Assembly: GCF_010731295.1 (NCBI RefSeq)
Contig: NZ_AP022579.1
Coordinates: 5,952,001-6,016,000 of the forward strand
From: Mycolicibacterium boenickei
GTDB lineage: Bacteria; Actinomycetota; Actinomycetes; Mycobacteriales; Mycobacteriaceae
DNA length: 64,000 nucleotides
Direction: 5' to 3'
Shown piece by piece: positions 54,896-63,908 of the stretch; the first letter of the stretch is position 1; each line of letters starts with the position of its first letter. A model generated the notes under the pieces. That model worked only from the letters and a program-made list of their open reading frames with translations. It ran no database searches and was not told where the DNA came from. Position numbers and translations under genes: made by a program.

Positions 54896-55634
54896 TTGGC
54901 AACAGCTCCTCTGAGCGAACACCTGTTAGAGATGGCCCGCGCGTGACCGTTGAGAACTTTAGCCTCTGAGATGCACTGACCGGTACGCAATCTCGACAAC
55001 CATTTGCGTGGCGACCGCAGCCACAACGTCGTCCTCGGCAGGCCTCGATGGGCGTTGCGAATACTGCGGCACCTTGCGCACAGGGCCGGCTGATCGATCA
55101 GGTGGGACCACCCGCTTATCTGCCGATCCCTCTGATAGCCAGGTGGGCTATGAGCGCCTGCGCATGGCGCGGTAGTTCAGCTGTGCCGTGACTGAAGTTC
55201 TTTCGCTCCGGACAATCGAGGTCGCCCCCGGGGAGCAAAGGGCGTCTCCGGCATCGGTGGGATGCACGTTCGGATCACCAGTCGCGTTGGAGTCAGAGTT
55301 TCTGTAGTACGTGGTCGTGCTGAAGAGCGACCTGGACGAGCGAGTCCAGGTCACGCTCGGTCTCGTACTGGTCTTCGATGCTCGATGGCACCGGTGTGGG
55401 CATTGGGCGGGGCCAGCCCCGAGCATGGATCTAGCGCCACGCGGCCCCGGAGCTCTGAGCGTCACCCATTATCGAGATAACGATGCGTCCGCACAGTCGA
55501 CGGATTTACCAAAAGGGACCGACCATGAGAACCCGACATGGCAGCGGCTACATCTTCGTGCAGCCAACTAGGGAGGCACTGCCGGGGTGCTTGCACTATG
55601 GACACGACGCGCTATGGAGCGGCTCCCCGAATGA
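54896..55634. other. Gene-poor stretch with small frames
   Basis: About 740 bases. Two small coding-like frames: 55008-55175 plus strand (55 residues, with GRCEYCGTLRTGPADRSGG, a single CxxC) and 55293-55403 minus strand, listed separately. The first has no convincing ribosome site and is not called. No other structure seen. Confidence 0.35.
55293..55403 (-). CDS. Possible 36-residue protein
   Basis: ATG 55403 to TGA 55293. The sequence contains IEDQYETERDLDSLVQVALQ and ends HDHVLQKL, an amphipathic acidic helix with strongly GC-ending codons unlike random sequence. There is no clear Shine-Dalgarno. It could be a small stand-alone protein or the tail of a lost gene. Confidence 0.3.
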   Translation of the reverse strand: MPTPVPSSIEDQYETERDLDSLVQVALQHDHVLQKL

Positions 55635-56099
55635 GTGACGACCACCTTTTCGGCCCGGACCTCGACCTCGACACCCCGCGAAGGTCAAGCCGAAGCGTTC
55701 CGGCGAGCTCGACAAGCCATCGACGCCATCGGCCGCGTCGACGGCGTATCCGACAACGGGCTTGTGCGCGCGTGGGTCACCGCCTCCGGCGAGCTCGTCG
55801 ACATCGACCTGGCCGACGACACCCAATACATGGACTGTGATCAACTGAGCCGACTCATCGTCGCAGCCACCCAGCAGGCCTCGTTCAACGCAGCAACACA
55901 GATGGCCGAAGTGCTTGAGCCGCTGGAACGACACCGACAACGGCTACTCGAGGACCTCGAAGGCACCGATGCCTTCACCGCGACGACCCTACGCAACGTC
56001 ACAGCTGAGGCACTGCCGCATTTCACCCGGCCGCCATCGAGCGATCCTGGCTTCAGCCAAGACCTTTTTCGGCGTCCTTGGCGAGCAGACGACTCCTAA
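55635..56099 (+). CDS. YbaB/EbfC-like DNA-binding family protein
   Basis: Protein of 154 residues from GTG 55635. Residues about 20-105 have the YbaB fold pattern: ARQAIDAIGRVDGVSDNGLV, RAWVTASGELVDIDLADD, LSRLIVAATQQASFNAATQM. YbaB-type proteins bind DNA as dimers; actinobacteria have many such copies, some beside secretion genes. An overlapping frame from ATG 55631 reads MSDDHLFGPDLDLDTP, a more natural N-terminus, and joins by a one-base shift near 55677, so the gene may be frameshifted. Confidence 0.6.
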   Translation: MTTTFSARTSTSTPREGQAEAFRRARQAIDAIGRVDGVSDNGLVRAWVTASGELVDIDLADDTQYMDCDQLSRLIVAATQQASFNAATQMAEVLEPLERHRQRLLEDLEGTDAFTATTLRNVTAEALPHFTRPPSSDPGFSQDLFRRPWRADDS

Positions 56100-56338
56100 C
56101 ACCAGGCCCACGTTGGATGAGTGCGCCGTCGGCACTGGTTCGTCGCCACGTATCCACGGCAGCCAAGTCCAGTTGGACAGCCAACCCACCGATCCGGTTG
56201 CCTACCAAAACCCCACACGACGTCGCGAGACCACTACAGAGAAAAGTACTGTTTCCAACGAACCGGCCGGGCCCGTCAACGCCCGTGGGCAGCGGTCCTC
56301 CACAGCGCGAAAGCCATTGCGACGACACGGGTCACCGA

Positions 56339-56701
56339 CTACATCATGCGGGTTGGGCGAGTCAGCGCTCGCACCACAATCAACCGTGAACGGGAGTGGC
56401 TATTCACGCACTGGCACTGGGTGGTGGGCGCCGACACCCTGAGCTGGGCGATAAGCACGCGCAGCATGTTTTCGCGTGCGCCGCCCTTGTAGCCTGCGAG
56501 CCAATTCTGCAGATCGGCAACGACATTCTGCGGCACGTGAGCCTTATGGCTTGCAAGGCATGACAGTACTCTTCGAATGGCAGTGTCCAGCTCCCCTGCA
56601 CCGATATGTGCGCACAACCACGCGCGTGTGTCGGGGCTAACGTATTGCGTCGCTAACTCCAGCAAATCCCATGCAAGCGAAACCTCCTGCGCCCGGTTCA
56701 C
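56339..56701 (-). CDS. Small hypothetical protein
   Basis: Frame of 120 residues from GTG 56701. Coding-like helices: EVSLAWDLLELATQYVSPDT, IRRVLSCLASHKAHVPQNVV, ADLQNWLAGYKGGARENMLR. The last 30 residues look random, so the original stop may be lost. Unknown family. No convincing ribosome site. Confidence 0.45.
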   Translation of the reverse strand: MNRAQEVSLAWDLLELATQYVSPDTRAWLCAHIGAGELDTAIRRVLSCLASHKAHVPQNVVADLQNWLAGYKGGARENMLRVLIAQLRVSAPTTQCQCVNSHSRSRLIVVRALTRPTRMM

Positions 56702-57454
56702 ATCAGTGTCCGCTTCAAGTTAGTCACCGCGGGGTGCCCGCCGGCTGACGCACCACCTGTCGACGGTGACCGGCCGACGGGCGCCGGTCCACTGACCCCG
56801 CCAACACCTCGCCTCCCGCGGCAGTTCGTTTGATCCGTGGCGTCCCGCATTCCATGCGTGCTCTCCCAGGTCGTCGCGTTCGCGCGGCAACGAGGCTGGT
56901 CGTCGCTGCCATCGAGGGACTCAGTCATTTTCAATTCCTGATCATCGAAGCGACAATGTGCTCACCTGACGAAAGGCGAACATCAAAGGTGTACGGCGCG
57001 ACCGGACTGACCACTCCCAGACATCTGATGTAGTGCTTGGCGTCGCGGCCGGTGGCCCACTCTGAACGATGACTGCTGTCGCTTCGCTCCACTGCCCACA
57101 TCTGAGCCTCCTTGAATCCGAAGGTGACGCACCCCCTCGGCGAGGGTTGACGTGCTCAGATTTAGGGTGCGCGAAAGGCGGCATCGGTGCGCCTATCACC
57201 AGGGGGAATTGCTTCCCCCAACGGGGTTGCGGTGGCCGGCGCGCATACCGAATGCACCGGTAAATGCGCTCCGCAGCACCACTCAGGTTCATCCACCCGT
57301 CAACTCGAAAACGACTGGGCGGGCACCCCCAGACGCACTCGGACGGCACGGGGCTCTCAGCTCATACCGGTTTGCCGAAAGCGCCGCGCCAACAGTGGTC
57401 GGCGACTCCGTGCCAACCACTGTGGTCAGCACGGTCCGCGGACCGTCGAATGAG
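56702..57454. other. Right end of the island, no gene seen
   Basis: About 750 bases between the small hypothetical gene and the fadB stop. No frame has a good start and coding-like text. It contains the hairpin at 57202-57219. The exact junction with core sequence could not be located. Confidence 0.4.
57202..57219. terminator. 7-bp hairpin downstream of fadB
   Basis: GGGGGAA 57202-57208 and TTCCCCC 57213-57219 around a 4-base loop, followed by AACGGGG. It is about 235 bases beyond the fadB stop. The same GGGGAATT and CCCC-N-AACGGG words recur at 62970-63016. Confidence 0.4.
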
Positions 57455-59590
57455 CTATTCGCTTAGTGAGGCTGGGGGCAGGAAGCGGTCACCGTAGCGG
57501 GCGGCCAGTTCCTTGGCACGGGCCACGAAGGCCGCCTTGCCGACGCCGAGCTCGCCCTGGTAGCCGACGATGAACTGGGCCGAGCCACCGGTGTACGGCG
57601 GGAAGCCGATGCCCATGATCGAGCCGATGTTCGCATCAGCGGTCGAGGTGAGCACGCCCTCGTCGATGCACTTCTGGGTCTCCAGCGCTTCGGCGAACAG
57701 CATGCGGTCGATCATGTCCTGCAGCGGGATCGAGGTGCTTCCGGAGTTGAACGTCTCCTTCAGTCCGGGCCACAGCTGCGTCCGCTTGCCGTCGACGTAC
57801 TCGTAGAAGCCGGCACCCTTCAGACGCGACGGGCGACCGATCTCGATCATCTTCTCCACCACGGCTTCACCGGGGTGCGCGACGTACGTATCGCCGTTGT
57901 CTTCGGTGGCTTTGCGGGTCTCAACCGAAACCTTCTGCAGCAGTTCCAGGTTGAGCTCGTCGAGCAGTTGCAGCGGAGGTGCGGGATATCCGGCCTGCGA
58001 ACCCGCCTGCTCGATCGACGCGGGCGCCACGCCCTCGGCGAGAATTGCCATGGCTTCCCGTACGAAAGTCATGATGACACGCGAGGTGAAGAAGCCGCGG
58101 CTGTCGTTGACCACGATCGGGGTCTTGCGGATGGCCAGGGTGTAGTCGAACACCCGGGCCAGGGCCTCGTCGGAGGTCTTCTCGCCCTTGATGATCTCCA
58201 CCAGCGGCATCTTGTCGACGGGTGAGAAGAAGTGGATGCCGATGAAGTCCTCCTGGCGCTTCACGCCGGTCGCCAGACCGGTGATCGGCAGCGTGGAGGT
58301 GTTCGAGCCGAGCAGCGCGTTGGGCTCGACGATGTCCTCGATCTCCTGGAACACCTTGTGCTTGAGTTCCTGGTTCTCGAACACGGCCTCGATCACGAAG
58401 TCGACGCCCTTGAGATCCTGCGGATCGGCGGTCGGGGTGATCCTGGAAAGCAACTCAGCAGCACGCTCTTCTGAGCTGGCGCCCCGGCCGATCGCCTTCG
58501 CTTCCAGCTTCCTCGAATAGTCCTTGCCGCCTTCTGCAGCCTCCATCGTGACGTCCTTGAGCACGACGTCGTAGCCGGCCTTGGCCGACACGTAGGCGAT
58601 ACCGGCGCCCATCATGCCCGCGCCCAGCACACCGATCTTCTTGATCTCCTGCTTGGCGATGCCCTCGGGGCGCGACGCGCCACCGTTGATGGCCTGCAGG
58701 TCCAGGAAGAACGCCTGAATCATGTTCTTGGCGGTCTGGCCGGCAGCCACCTCCGAGAAGTAGCGGCTCTCGATACGGCTGGCGGTGTCGAAGTCGACCT
58801 GCGCACCCTCGACAGCAGCAGCAAGGATCGCCCGAAGGGCGGGCACCGGAGCACCCTTGAGCTGGCTACGCAGGTTCGACCCCAGCGACGGCAAGATCGC
58901 TGCTAACCCCTCACTGCCAGGAACCTTGTAGCCCTTGACGTCCCACGGCTGGGTGTGGGCCTCGGGGTTGGCCTTGATCCACGCCTTTGCGGCCGGAACC
59001 AGCTCGTCGACCGAACCGACCAACTCGTCGACCAGACCGGTCTCCTTCGCCTTGGCCGGGTTGAAGCGCGTGCCCTGGCTCAGGACCTCCATGAAGGCCT
59101 TCTGGATACCGAACATGCGCACGGTGCGGGCCACGCCGCCACCACCGGGCAGCAGGCCCAGGGTGACCTCGGGCAGACCGATCTGGCTGCCCTTGACGTC
59201 GGCGGCGATGCGGTGGTTGGTGGCCAGCGCGATCTCCAGGCCGCCGCCGAGCGCGGCACCGTTGATGGCGGCCACGACGGGCTTGGGCAGGGTCTCCAGC
59301 TTGCGCAGATCAGCCTTGACACGTTCCACAGTGTCAAACGCCTCCGCCGCTTCGCCTGGCCCCAGATTCAACATCCATTTCAAGTCGCCACCGGCGAAGA
59401 AGGTCTTCTTCGCGCTAGTGATGACCACACCGGTGATCGAATCCTGCTCAGCAACAAGGCGTTGTACCGCGCGGTGAATCGATTCCTGGAAATCGGCGTT
59501 CATCACGTTGGCCGAACCGGTCGGGTCGTCCAGCGTCAGGGTGACGATGCCGTCGGCATCTTTGTCCCACTGAATGGTGTTCTCAGCCAA
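57455..59590 (-). CDS. fadB: Fatty acid oxidation multifunctional protein FadB
   Basis: Beta-oxidation alpha subunit of 711 residues: enoyl-CoA hydratase N-terminal domain (about 1-190) with oxyanion loops KKTFFAGGDLKWM and INGAALGGGLEIALA, then a linker and L-3-hydroxyacyl-CoA dehydrogenase domain (from about 310) with NAD site IGVLGAGMMGAGIAYVSA, DFVIEAVFENQELKHKVF, and HFFSPVDKMPLVEII carrying the catalytic His. It corresponds to Rv0860. It lies 15 bases after fadA; the two should form the trifunctional complex. Confidence 0.96.
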   Translation of the reverse strand: MAENTIQWDKDADGIVTLTLDDPTGSANVMNADFQESIHRAVQRLVAEQDSITGVVITSAKKTFFAGGDLKWMLNLGPGEAAEAFDTVERVKADLRKLETLPKPVVAAINGAALGGGLEIALATNHRIAADVKGSQIGLPEVTLGLLPGGGGVARTVRMFGIQKAFMEVLSQGTRFNPAKAKETGLVDELVGSVDELVPAAKAWIKANPEAHTQPWDVKGYKVPGSEGLAAILPSLGSNLRSQLKGAPVPALRAILAAAVEGAQVDFDTASRIESRYFSEVAAGQTAKNMIQAFFLDLQAINGGASRPEGIAKQEIKKIGVLGAGMMGAGIAYVSAKAGYDVVLKDVTMEAAEGGKDYSRKLEAKAIGRGASSEERAAELLSRITPTADPQDLKGVDFVIEAVFENQELKHKVFQEIEDIVEPNALLGSNTSTLPITGLATGVKRQEDFIGIHFFSPVDKMPLVEIIKGEKTSDEALARVFDYTLAIRKTPIVVNDSRGFFTSRVIMTFVREAMAILAEGVAPASIEQAGSQAGYPAPPLQLLDELNLELLQKVSVETRKATEDNGDTYVAHPGEAVVEKMIEIGRPSRLKGAGFYEYVDGKRTQLWPGLKETFNSGSTSIPLQDMIDRMLFAEALETQKCIDEGVLTSTADANIGSIMGIGFPPYTGGSAQFIVGYQGELGVGKAAFVARAKELAARYGDRFLPPASLSE

Positions 59591-59605
59591 TGTTTTTCGC
59601 TCTCC

Positions 59606-60817
59606 CTAGACGCGCTCGATGATGGTGGCCACGCCCATGCCGCCGCCGATACACAGCGTGATCAGGGCACGTCGAGCGCCACGACGCTCGAGCTCGTCGA
59701 CCATGGTTCCGGTGATCATGGCGCCGGTGGCGCCCAGCGGGTGACCCATCGCGATGGCGCCACCGTTGACGTTGAGCTTCTCGTCCGGGATGTTGAGGTC
59801 CTTCTGGAACTTCAGGACGACGGAGGCAAAGGCCTCGTTGAGCTCGAACAGGTCGATGTCATCGACCGTCAGGCCGGCACGATCCAGCACTTTTCGGGTC
59901 GCTGGCTGCGGTCCAGTCAGCATGATCGTCGCGTCGGCGCCGCTGGTAGCCGTCGCCACCACGCGCGCCCGCGGCGTCAAGCCTTGAGAGACGCCCGCCT
60001 TCTCCGAGCCGATTAACACCAGCGCGGCGCCGTCAACTATGCCCGAGCTGTTTCCACCGGTGTGAACGTGGTTGATCTTCTCGACGTAGTGGTAGCGCTG
60101 CAGCGCCACGTCGTCGAAGCCGCCCATCGCGCCGAGGCCCTCGAACGCGGACTTGAGCTTGCCGAGGTCAGCCGCGGTGGTGCCGGGGCGCATGTGCTCG
60201 TCGTGGTCCAGGACGACGAGGCCGTTCTGGTCCTTGACCGGGACGACCGACTTGGCGAAGTAGCCGCCGGACCAGGCCGCCGCCGCGCGCTCCTGCGAGC
60301 GTGCAGCGTAGGCGTCGACGTCGTCGCGGGAGAAGCCCTCGATGGTGGCGATCAGGTCGGCGCCGATGCCCTGCGGGGCAATGCGGTGGTCGTAGGTAAA
60401 AGCGACGTCGTTGAACATGGCGCCACCGTCGGAAAGCATCGTGATGCGGCTCATCGACTCAACACCACCGGCCAGCACCAGGTCGTCCCAGCCCGAACGC
60501 ACCTTCTGCGCAGCCATGTTGACCGCCTCAAGACCCGACCCACAAAACCGGTTCAGCTGGACCCCGCCGGTCGTGTCCGGCATGCCTGCCGCAATAGCGA
60601 CAGTGCGGGCGATGTCGCCGCCTTGCTCGCGGATCGGTGTCACCACACCGAGCAGGACATCGCTGATCAGCGTCTCGTCCAGGCCCGGGAACCGGGCGCG
60701 CAGCTCCTCGATGAGCCCGACCACCAACGCAACCGGGCGAATCTCGGTAAGAGACCCACCACGCTGTTTCCCGCGCGGAGTGCGAATCGCCTCGTAGATG
60801 AACGCTTCTTCAGACAT
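59606..60817 (-). CDS. fadA: Acetyl-CoA C-acyltransferase FadA
   Basis: Thiolase of 403 residues, beta subunit of the oxidation complex; cleaves 3-ketoacyl-CoA with CoA to acetyl-CoA. Seen: [13 protein letters not shown], catalytic Cys in [35 protein letters not shown] with the His, and the second Cys in [16 protein letters not shown]. It corresponds to Rv0859. GGGAG precedes the ATG. First gene of fadA-fadB. Confidence 0.96.
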   Translation of the reverse strand: MSEEAFIYEAIRTPRGKQRGGSLTEIRPVALVVGLIEELRARFPGLDETLISDVLLGVVTPIREQGGDIARTVAIAAGMPDTTGGVQLNRFCGSGLEAVNMAAQKVRSGWDDLVLAGGVESMSRITMLSDGGAMFNDVAFTYDHRIAPQGIGADLIATIEGFSRDDVDAYAARSQERAAAAWSGGYFAKSVVPVKDQNGLVVLDHDEHMRPGTTAADLGKLKSAFEGLGAMGGFDDVALQRYHYVEKINHVHTGGNSSGIVDGAALVLIGSEKAGVSQGLTPRARVVATATSGADATIMLTGPQPATRKVLDRAGLTVDDIDLFELNEAFASVVLKFQKDLNIPDEKLNVNGGAIAMGHPLGATGAMITGTMVDELERRGARRALITLCIGGGMGVATIIERV

Positions 60818-60882
60818 ATCAGCTCCCTGCCATGTGGCGTTGGTACTTGCAGATCGTGAAAGACATTCCGGTTAGCGGCCTC

Positions 60883-62853
60883 TTACTTGCTGGCGCGGAT
60901 CGCCTCGAACACGCTGGGGTCGACCAGGGTCGAGGTGTCACCGAGCTCGCGGCCCTCGGCCACGTCGCGCAGCAACCGGCGCATGATCTTGCCGCTGCGG
61001 GTCTTGGGCAGCTCGGGCACCACGTGGATCTCGCGCGGCTTGGCGATCGGGGAGATCTCGGTGGCCACCTGGGCCCGCAGTTCCTCGATCATGGTGTCGG
61101 CCCCGCCGTGCGCGGACGCCGTGAGGATCACGAACGCGCAGATGGCCTGGCCGGTGGTGTCGTCGCTGGCGCCGACCACGGCGGCCTCGGCCACCCCGGA
61201 GTGCCCGACGAGGGCCGACTCCACCTCGGCGGTCGAGATGCGGTGGCCCGAGATGTTCATGACATCGTCGATGCGGCCCAGCACCCAGATGTTGCCGTCC
61301 GAGTCGTAGCGGGCGCCGTCGCCGGCGAAGTACCAGCCCTGCTCGGCGAAGCGCGACCAGTAGGTGTCGGTGAACCGCTGCGGGTCGCCCCAGATGCCGC
61401 GCAGCATCGCCGGCCACGGCTGGTCCAGCACCAGGTAGCCGGTGACATGTTCGGCTTCGTCGGCGCCGGGAACCAGCTCGTTGCCGGCGTCGTCGACGAT
61501 CTTGGCCGAGATGCCGGGCAGCGGGGTCATCGCCGAGCCGGGCTTGGCCGCGGTGACACCAGGCAGCGGGGAGATCATGATCGCCCCGGTCTCGGTCTGC
61601 CACCAGGTGTCCACGATCGGGGTCTTGTTGGCGCCGATGACTTCCCGGTACCAGCGCCAGGCCTCGGGGTTGATCGGCTCGCCCACCGAACCCAGCAGCC
61701 GCAGGCTCGACAGATTGTGCTCGGCCGGGATCTGCCGTCCCAGCTTCATGAACGTGCGGATCAGCGTGGGCGCGGTGTAATAGATTGTGACGCCGTACTT
61801 TTCGATGATCTCGAAGTGGCGGTGCTCGGTCGGCGAGGTGGGAGTGCCCTCGTACACCACCTGGGTGGCGCCGTTGGCCAGCGGCCCGTAGGTGATGTAG
61901 GTGTGCCCGGTCACCCAGCCGATGTCGGCGGTGCACCAGTACACGTCGGTCTCGGGTTTGAGGTCGAAGACGTTGTAGTGCGTGTACGCCGCCTGGGTGA
62001 GGTAGCCACCCGAGGTGTGCACGATGCCCTTGGGCTTGCCGGTGGTGCCCGAGGTGTACAGCAGGAACAGCGGCTGCTCGGAGTCGAACGCTTCCGGGGT
62101 GTGGTCGGTCGACGCCTCGTCGACGGTCTCGTGCCACCACAGGTCGCGGCCGTCGGTCCAGTTCACGTCGATCCCGGTGCGCCGCACCACCAGGACGTGC
62201 TCGACCGACGGCTGATCCGCGACAGCTTCGTCGACCGCGTCCTTGAGGGAGGCGGCCTTGCCGCGGCGGTACTGGCCGTCGGTGGTGATGACGAGCTTGG
62301 CCTCGGCGTCCTCGACGCGCGCCTTGAGCGCACTGGCCGAGAACCCCGCGAAGACAACACTGTGCATGGCGCCGAGCCGGGCGCACGCCAGCATCGCCAC
62401 GATCGCCTCGGGCACCATCGGCATGTAGATGGCGACGCGGTCGCCGGCGGTCAGTCCGAGTGCGGTCAGCGCGTTGGCGGCCTTGCTGACCTCGTCCTTG
62501 AGCTGGGCGTAAGTGATGTCGCGGGCGTCGCCGACGGGCTCACCCTCCCAGTGGATCGCGACCCGGTCGCCGTTGCCTGCCTCGACGTGACGGTCCACGC
62601 AGTTGTAGGCCACGTTGAGCTTGCCGCCCACGAACCACTTCGCGAACGGAGCCTCCGACCAGTCGAGCACCTCGTTGAACGGGGTCTGCCAGCTCAGCCG
62701 GTTGGCCTGGGCGGCCCAGAACGCCAGCCGGTCGGCCTCGGCCTCGGCGTACAACTCGCCCGTCGCGTTGGCGTTGGCCGCGAAATCGGCAGGCGGTGCA
62801 AAACTCGACTGCTCCTCAGACACGTTGCCCGAGCGGATCGAGGGTGAATCCAT
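60883..62853 (-). CDS. acs: Acetyl-CoA synthetase
   Basis: AMP-forming acetate-CoA ligase of 656 residues, the usual length. Seen: P-loop YTSGTTGKPKGIVHTSGGYL, WCTADIGWVTGHTYITYGPL, DTWWQTETGAIMISPLPG, YFAGDGARYDSDGNIWVLGR and the C-terminal LPKTRSGKIMRRLLRD, whose Lys is the acetylation-controlled catalytic residue (regulated by cAMP-dependent Pat in mycobacteria, family knowledge). It corresponds to Rv3667. It lies 65 bases upstream of fadA on the same strand, both serving acetyl-CoA supply. Confidence 0.97.
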   Translation of the reverse strand: MDSPSIRSGNVSEEQSSFAPPADFAANANATGELYAEAEADRLAFWAAQANRLSWQTPFNEVLDWSEAPFAKWFVGGKLNVAYNCVDRHVEAGNGDRVAIHWEGEPVGDARDITYAQLKDEVSKAANALTALGLTAGDRVAIYMPMVPEAIVAMLACARLGAMHSVVFAGFSASALKARVEDAEAKLVITTDGQYRRGKAASLKDAVDEAVADQPSVEHVLVVRRTGIDVNWTDGRDLWWHETVDEASTDHTPEAFDSEQPLFLLYTSGTTGKPKGIVHTSGGYLTQAAYTHYNVFDLKPETDVYWCTADIGWVTGHTYITYGPLANGATQVVYEGTPTSPTEHRHFEIIEKYGVTIYYTAPTLIRTFMKLGRQIPAEHNLSSLRLLGSVGEPINPEAWRWYREVIGANKTPIVDTWWQTETGAIMISPLPGVTAAKPGSAMTPLPGISAKIVDDAGNELVPGADEAEHVTGYLVLDQPWPAMLRGIWGDPQRFTDTYWSRFAEQGWYFAGDGARYDSDGNIWVLGRIDDVMNISGHRISTAEVESALVGHSGVAEAAVVGASDDTTGQAICAFVILTASAHGGADTMIEELRAQVATEISPIAKPREIHVVPELPKTRSGKIMRRLLRDVAEGRELGDTSTLVDPSVFEAIRASK

Positions 62854-62984
62854 TGCGTGTCACCTCTACTTCATCGTGGCGGCCGGCGTCATGCGTCATC
62901 GAGCCCGGCGGCGTATCAACCGGCACGCGTGACATGGTGCTGGCTTGCGCCGCCGGAAACACCCACCGCTGGGGGGAATTCACT

Positions 62985-63019
62985 CCTCCGACCCGGGGAT
63001 TGATTCCCCGAACGGGAGG
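62985..63019. terminator. Nested hairpin downstream of the CAP-domain gene
   Basis: Inner stem CGGGGA 62994-62999 with TCCCCG 63005-63010; outer CCTCC 62985-62989 with GGAGG 63015-63019. It lies 12 bases past the CAP gene stop and upstream of acs, so it probably ends that operon. Confidence 0.55.
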
Positions 63020-63030
63020 TGTTGATGTCG

Positions 63031-63525
63031 TCAGGGATCGGGGCTGCCATAGACCGCGACGAGCACCGAGCGATCGAGGCTGTTCTCCGACCAGACTCCG
63101 ATTCTCGTGAAGCCGCAATCCTGCATGATCGCCAGATAGTCGGGCCGGTGATACCACTGATTGATCACGTCGAGGTTGTTGATCGCCAACGCCGGGTTGA
63201 TGGCGATGGTTTGGGCCACTCGTCCACGAAATCCCGCGTTAGATGCCCGAACTTGTGGTGTCGACCCGTCCGACCCGGTGTCACCGTCGAGGGATCTGTT
63301 GTTGAGGACGTCGAGGGTGTGCCAGTGGGCGGCTTCCAGCAGGCGCGGATCTACGGTGATGTTGTTGGCGCAGCCAGCTTGGCGTTGGACGGTGTAGACG
63401 TTGGCGACAACACTGCTGTTGAGGCGTCGGTTGTCTGCTGCGGCACCGGGTGCATGCAGCAATGCGGTCACGGTGAGCACGCCGCACTGGGCCAGGATGG
63501 CTAGCCGCCGGGCATTGATTGTCAT
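63031..63525 (-). CDS. Secreted CAP/SCP-domain protein
   Basis: Protein of 164 residues from ATG 63525. Signal peptide about 1-29 (LAILAQCGVLTVTALLHAPG ending AAA-D). The mature part has the CAP-like order NSSVVANVYTVQRQAGC, DPRLLEAAHWHTLDVLNNRS, VINQWYHRPDYLAIMQDCGF and a final strand SVLVAVYGSPDP. CAP domains occur in secreted proteins that bind lipids or other ligands; function here unknown. It overlaps the DUF732 gene by four bases. Confidence 0.8.
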   Translation of the reverse strand: MTINARRLAILAQCGVLTVTALLHAPGAAADNRRLNSSVVANVYTVQRQAGCANNITVDPRLLEAAHWHTLDVLNNRSLDGDTGSDGSTPQVRASNAGFRGRVAQTIAINPALAINNLDVINQWYHRPDYLAIMQDCGFTRIGVWSENSLDRSVLVAVYGSPDP

Positions 63526-63908
63526 TTCACCTCGCCGGGTCGATAGCCGGCTGCCGAATTCCGCAGCTGCCAGATCAATTCGGGGCACAGCTCGTTGACG
63601 GCTTGCGTTACCAGATAGGACGCGTGGAATTCGTCGTTGGTGTTGAAGTCACGATCGATGTCGCCGATGAGTTGGCGGTAGGCAATTCCAGCTGCCACTT
63701 CCGAACAGATGTCGTGCCCATAGGCCAGGGCGGCGTCAGGGCCGGCGAAGTTGTAGCCGGGGCGCACGGTGACGTTGACCAAGTACACGAAATCATCTGC
63801 GGCGGCACGTGGCACTGCCGTTGTCGCTGTCGCCGTGCCCATCGCAGCGGCGATCAATACGAGCGCCGTTGACCGGTTCAGATCGGGGTGAAATCGGAAA
63901 CGAGCCAT
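63522..63908 (-). CDS. Secreted DUF732 protein
   Basis: Protein of 128 residues. Signal peptide about 1-37 (ALVLIAAAMGTATATTAVPR ending AAA-D), then the mycobacterial DUF732 domain: FVYLVNVTVRPGYNFAGPDA, YGHDICSEVAAGIAYRQLIG and AVNELCPELI with the two conserved Cys. DUF732 proteins are small exported mycobacterial proteins without assigned activity. It overlaps the end of the upstream Mce-associated gene by 31 bases and the CAP gene by four. Confidence 0.85.
   Translation of the reverse strand: MARFRFHPDLNRSTALVLIAAAMGTATATTAVPRAAADDFVYLVNVTVRPGYNFAGPDAALAYGHDICSEVAAGIAYRQLIGDIDRDFNTNDEFHASYLVTQAVNELCPELIWQLRNSAAGYRPGEVK

Larger units (their letters stand above)
43287..57454. mobile_element. 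Putative genomic island between htdY and fadB
   Basis: About 14 kb of mostly unrecognised genes with more A/T-ending codons than the flanks, several decayed frames, long gene-poor stretches and, at the left edge, sequence like an insertion-sequence end. No integrase, tRNA or clear attachment repeat was found, so mechanism and exact ends are unknown. The boundaries given are simply the flanking core genes. Confidence 0.6.

Noticed and set aside
55008..55175. 55-codon frame with one CxxC pair
   Set aside because: Single Cys pair, no ribosome site and no recognised family; too weak to call.
60832..62847. Long plus-strand open frame opposite acs
   Set aside because: It mirrors acs codons, has no domain motif, and acs is unmistakable on the other strand.
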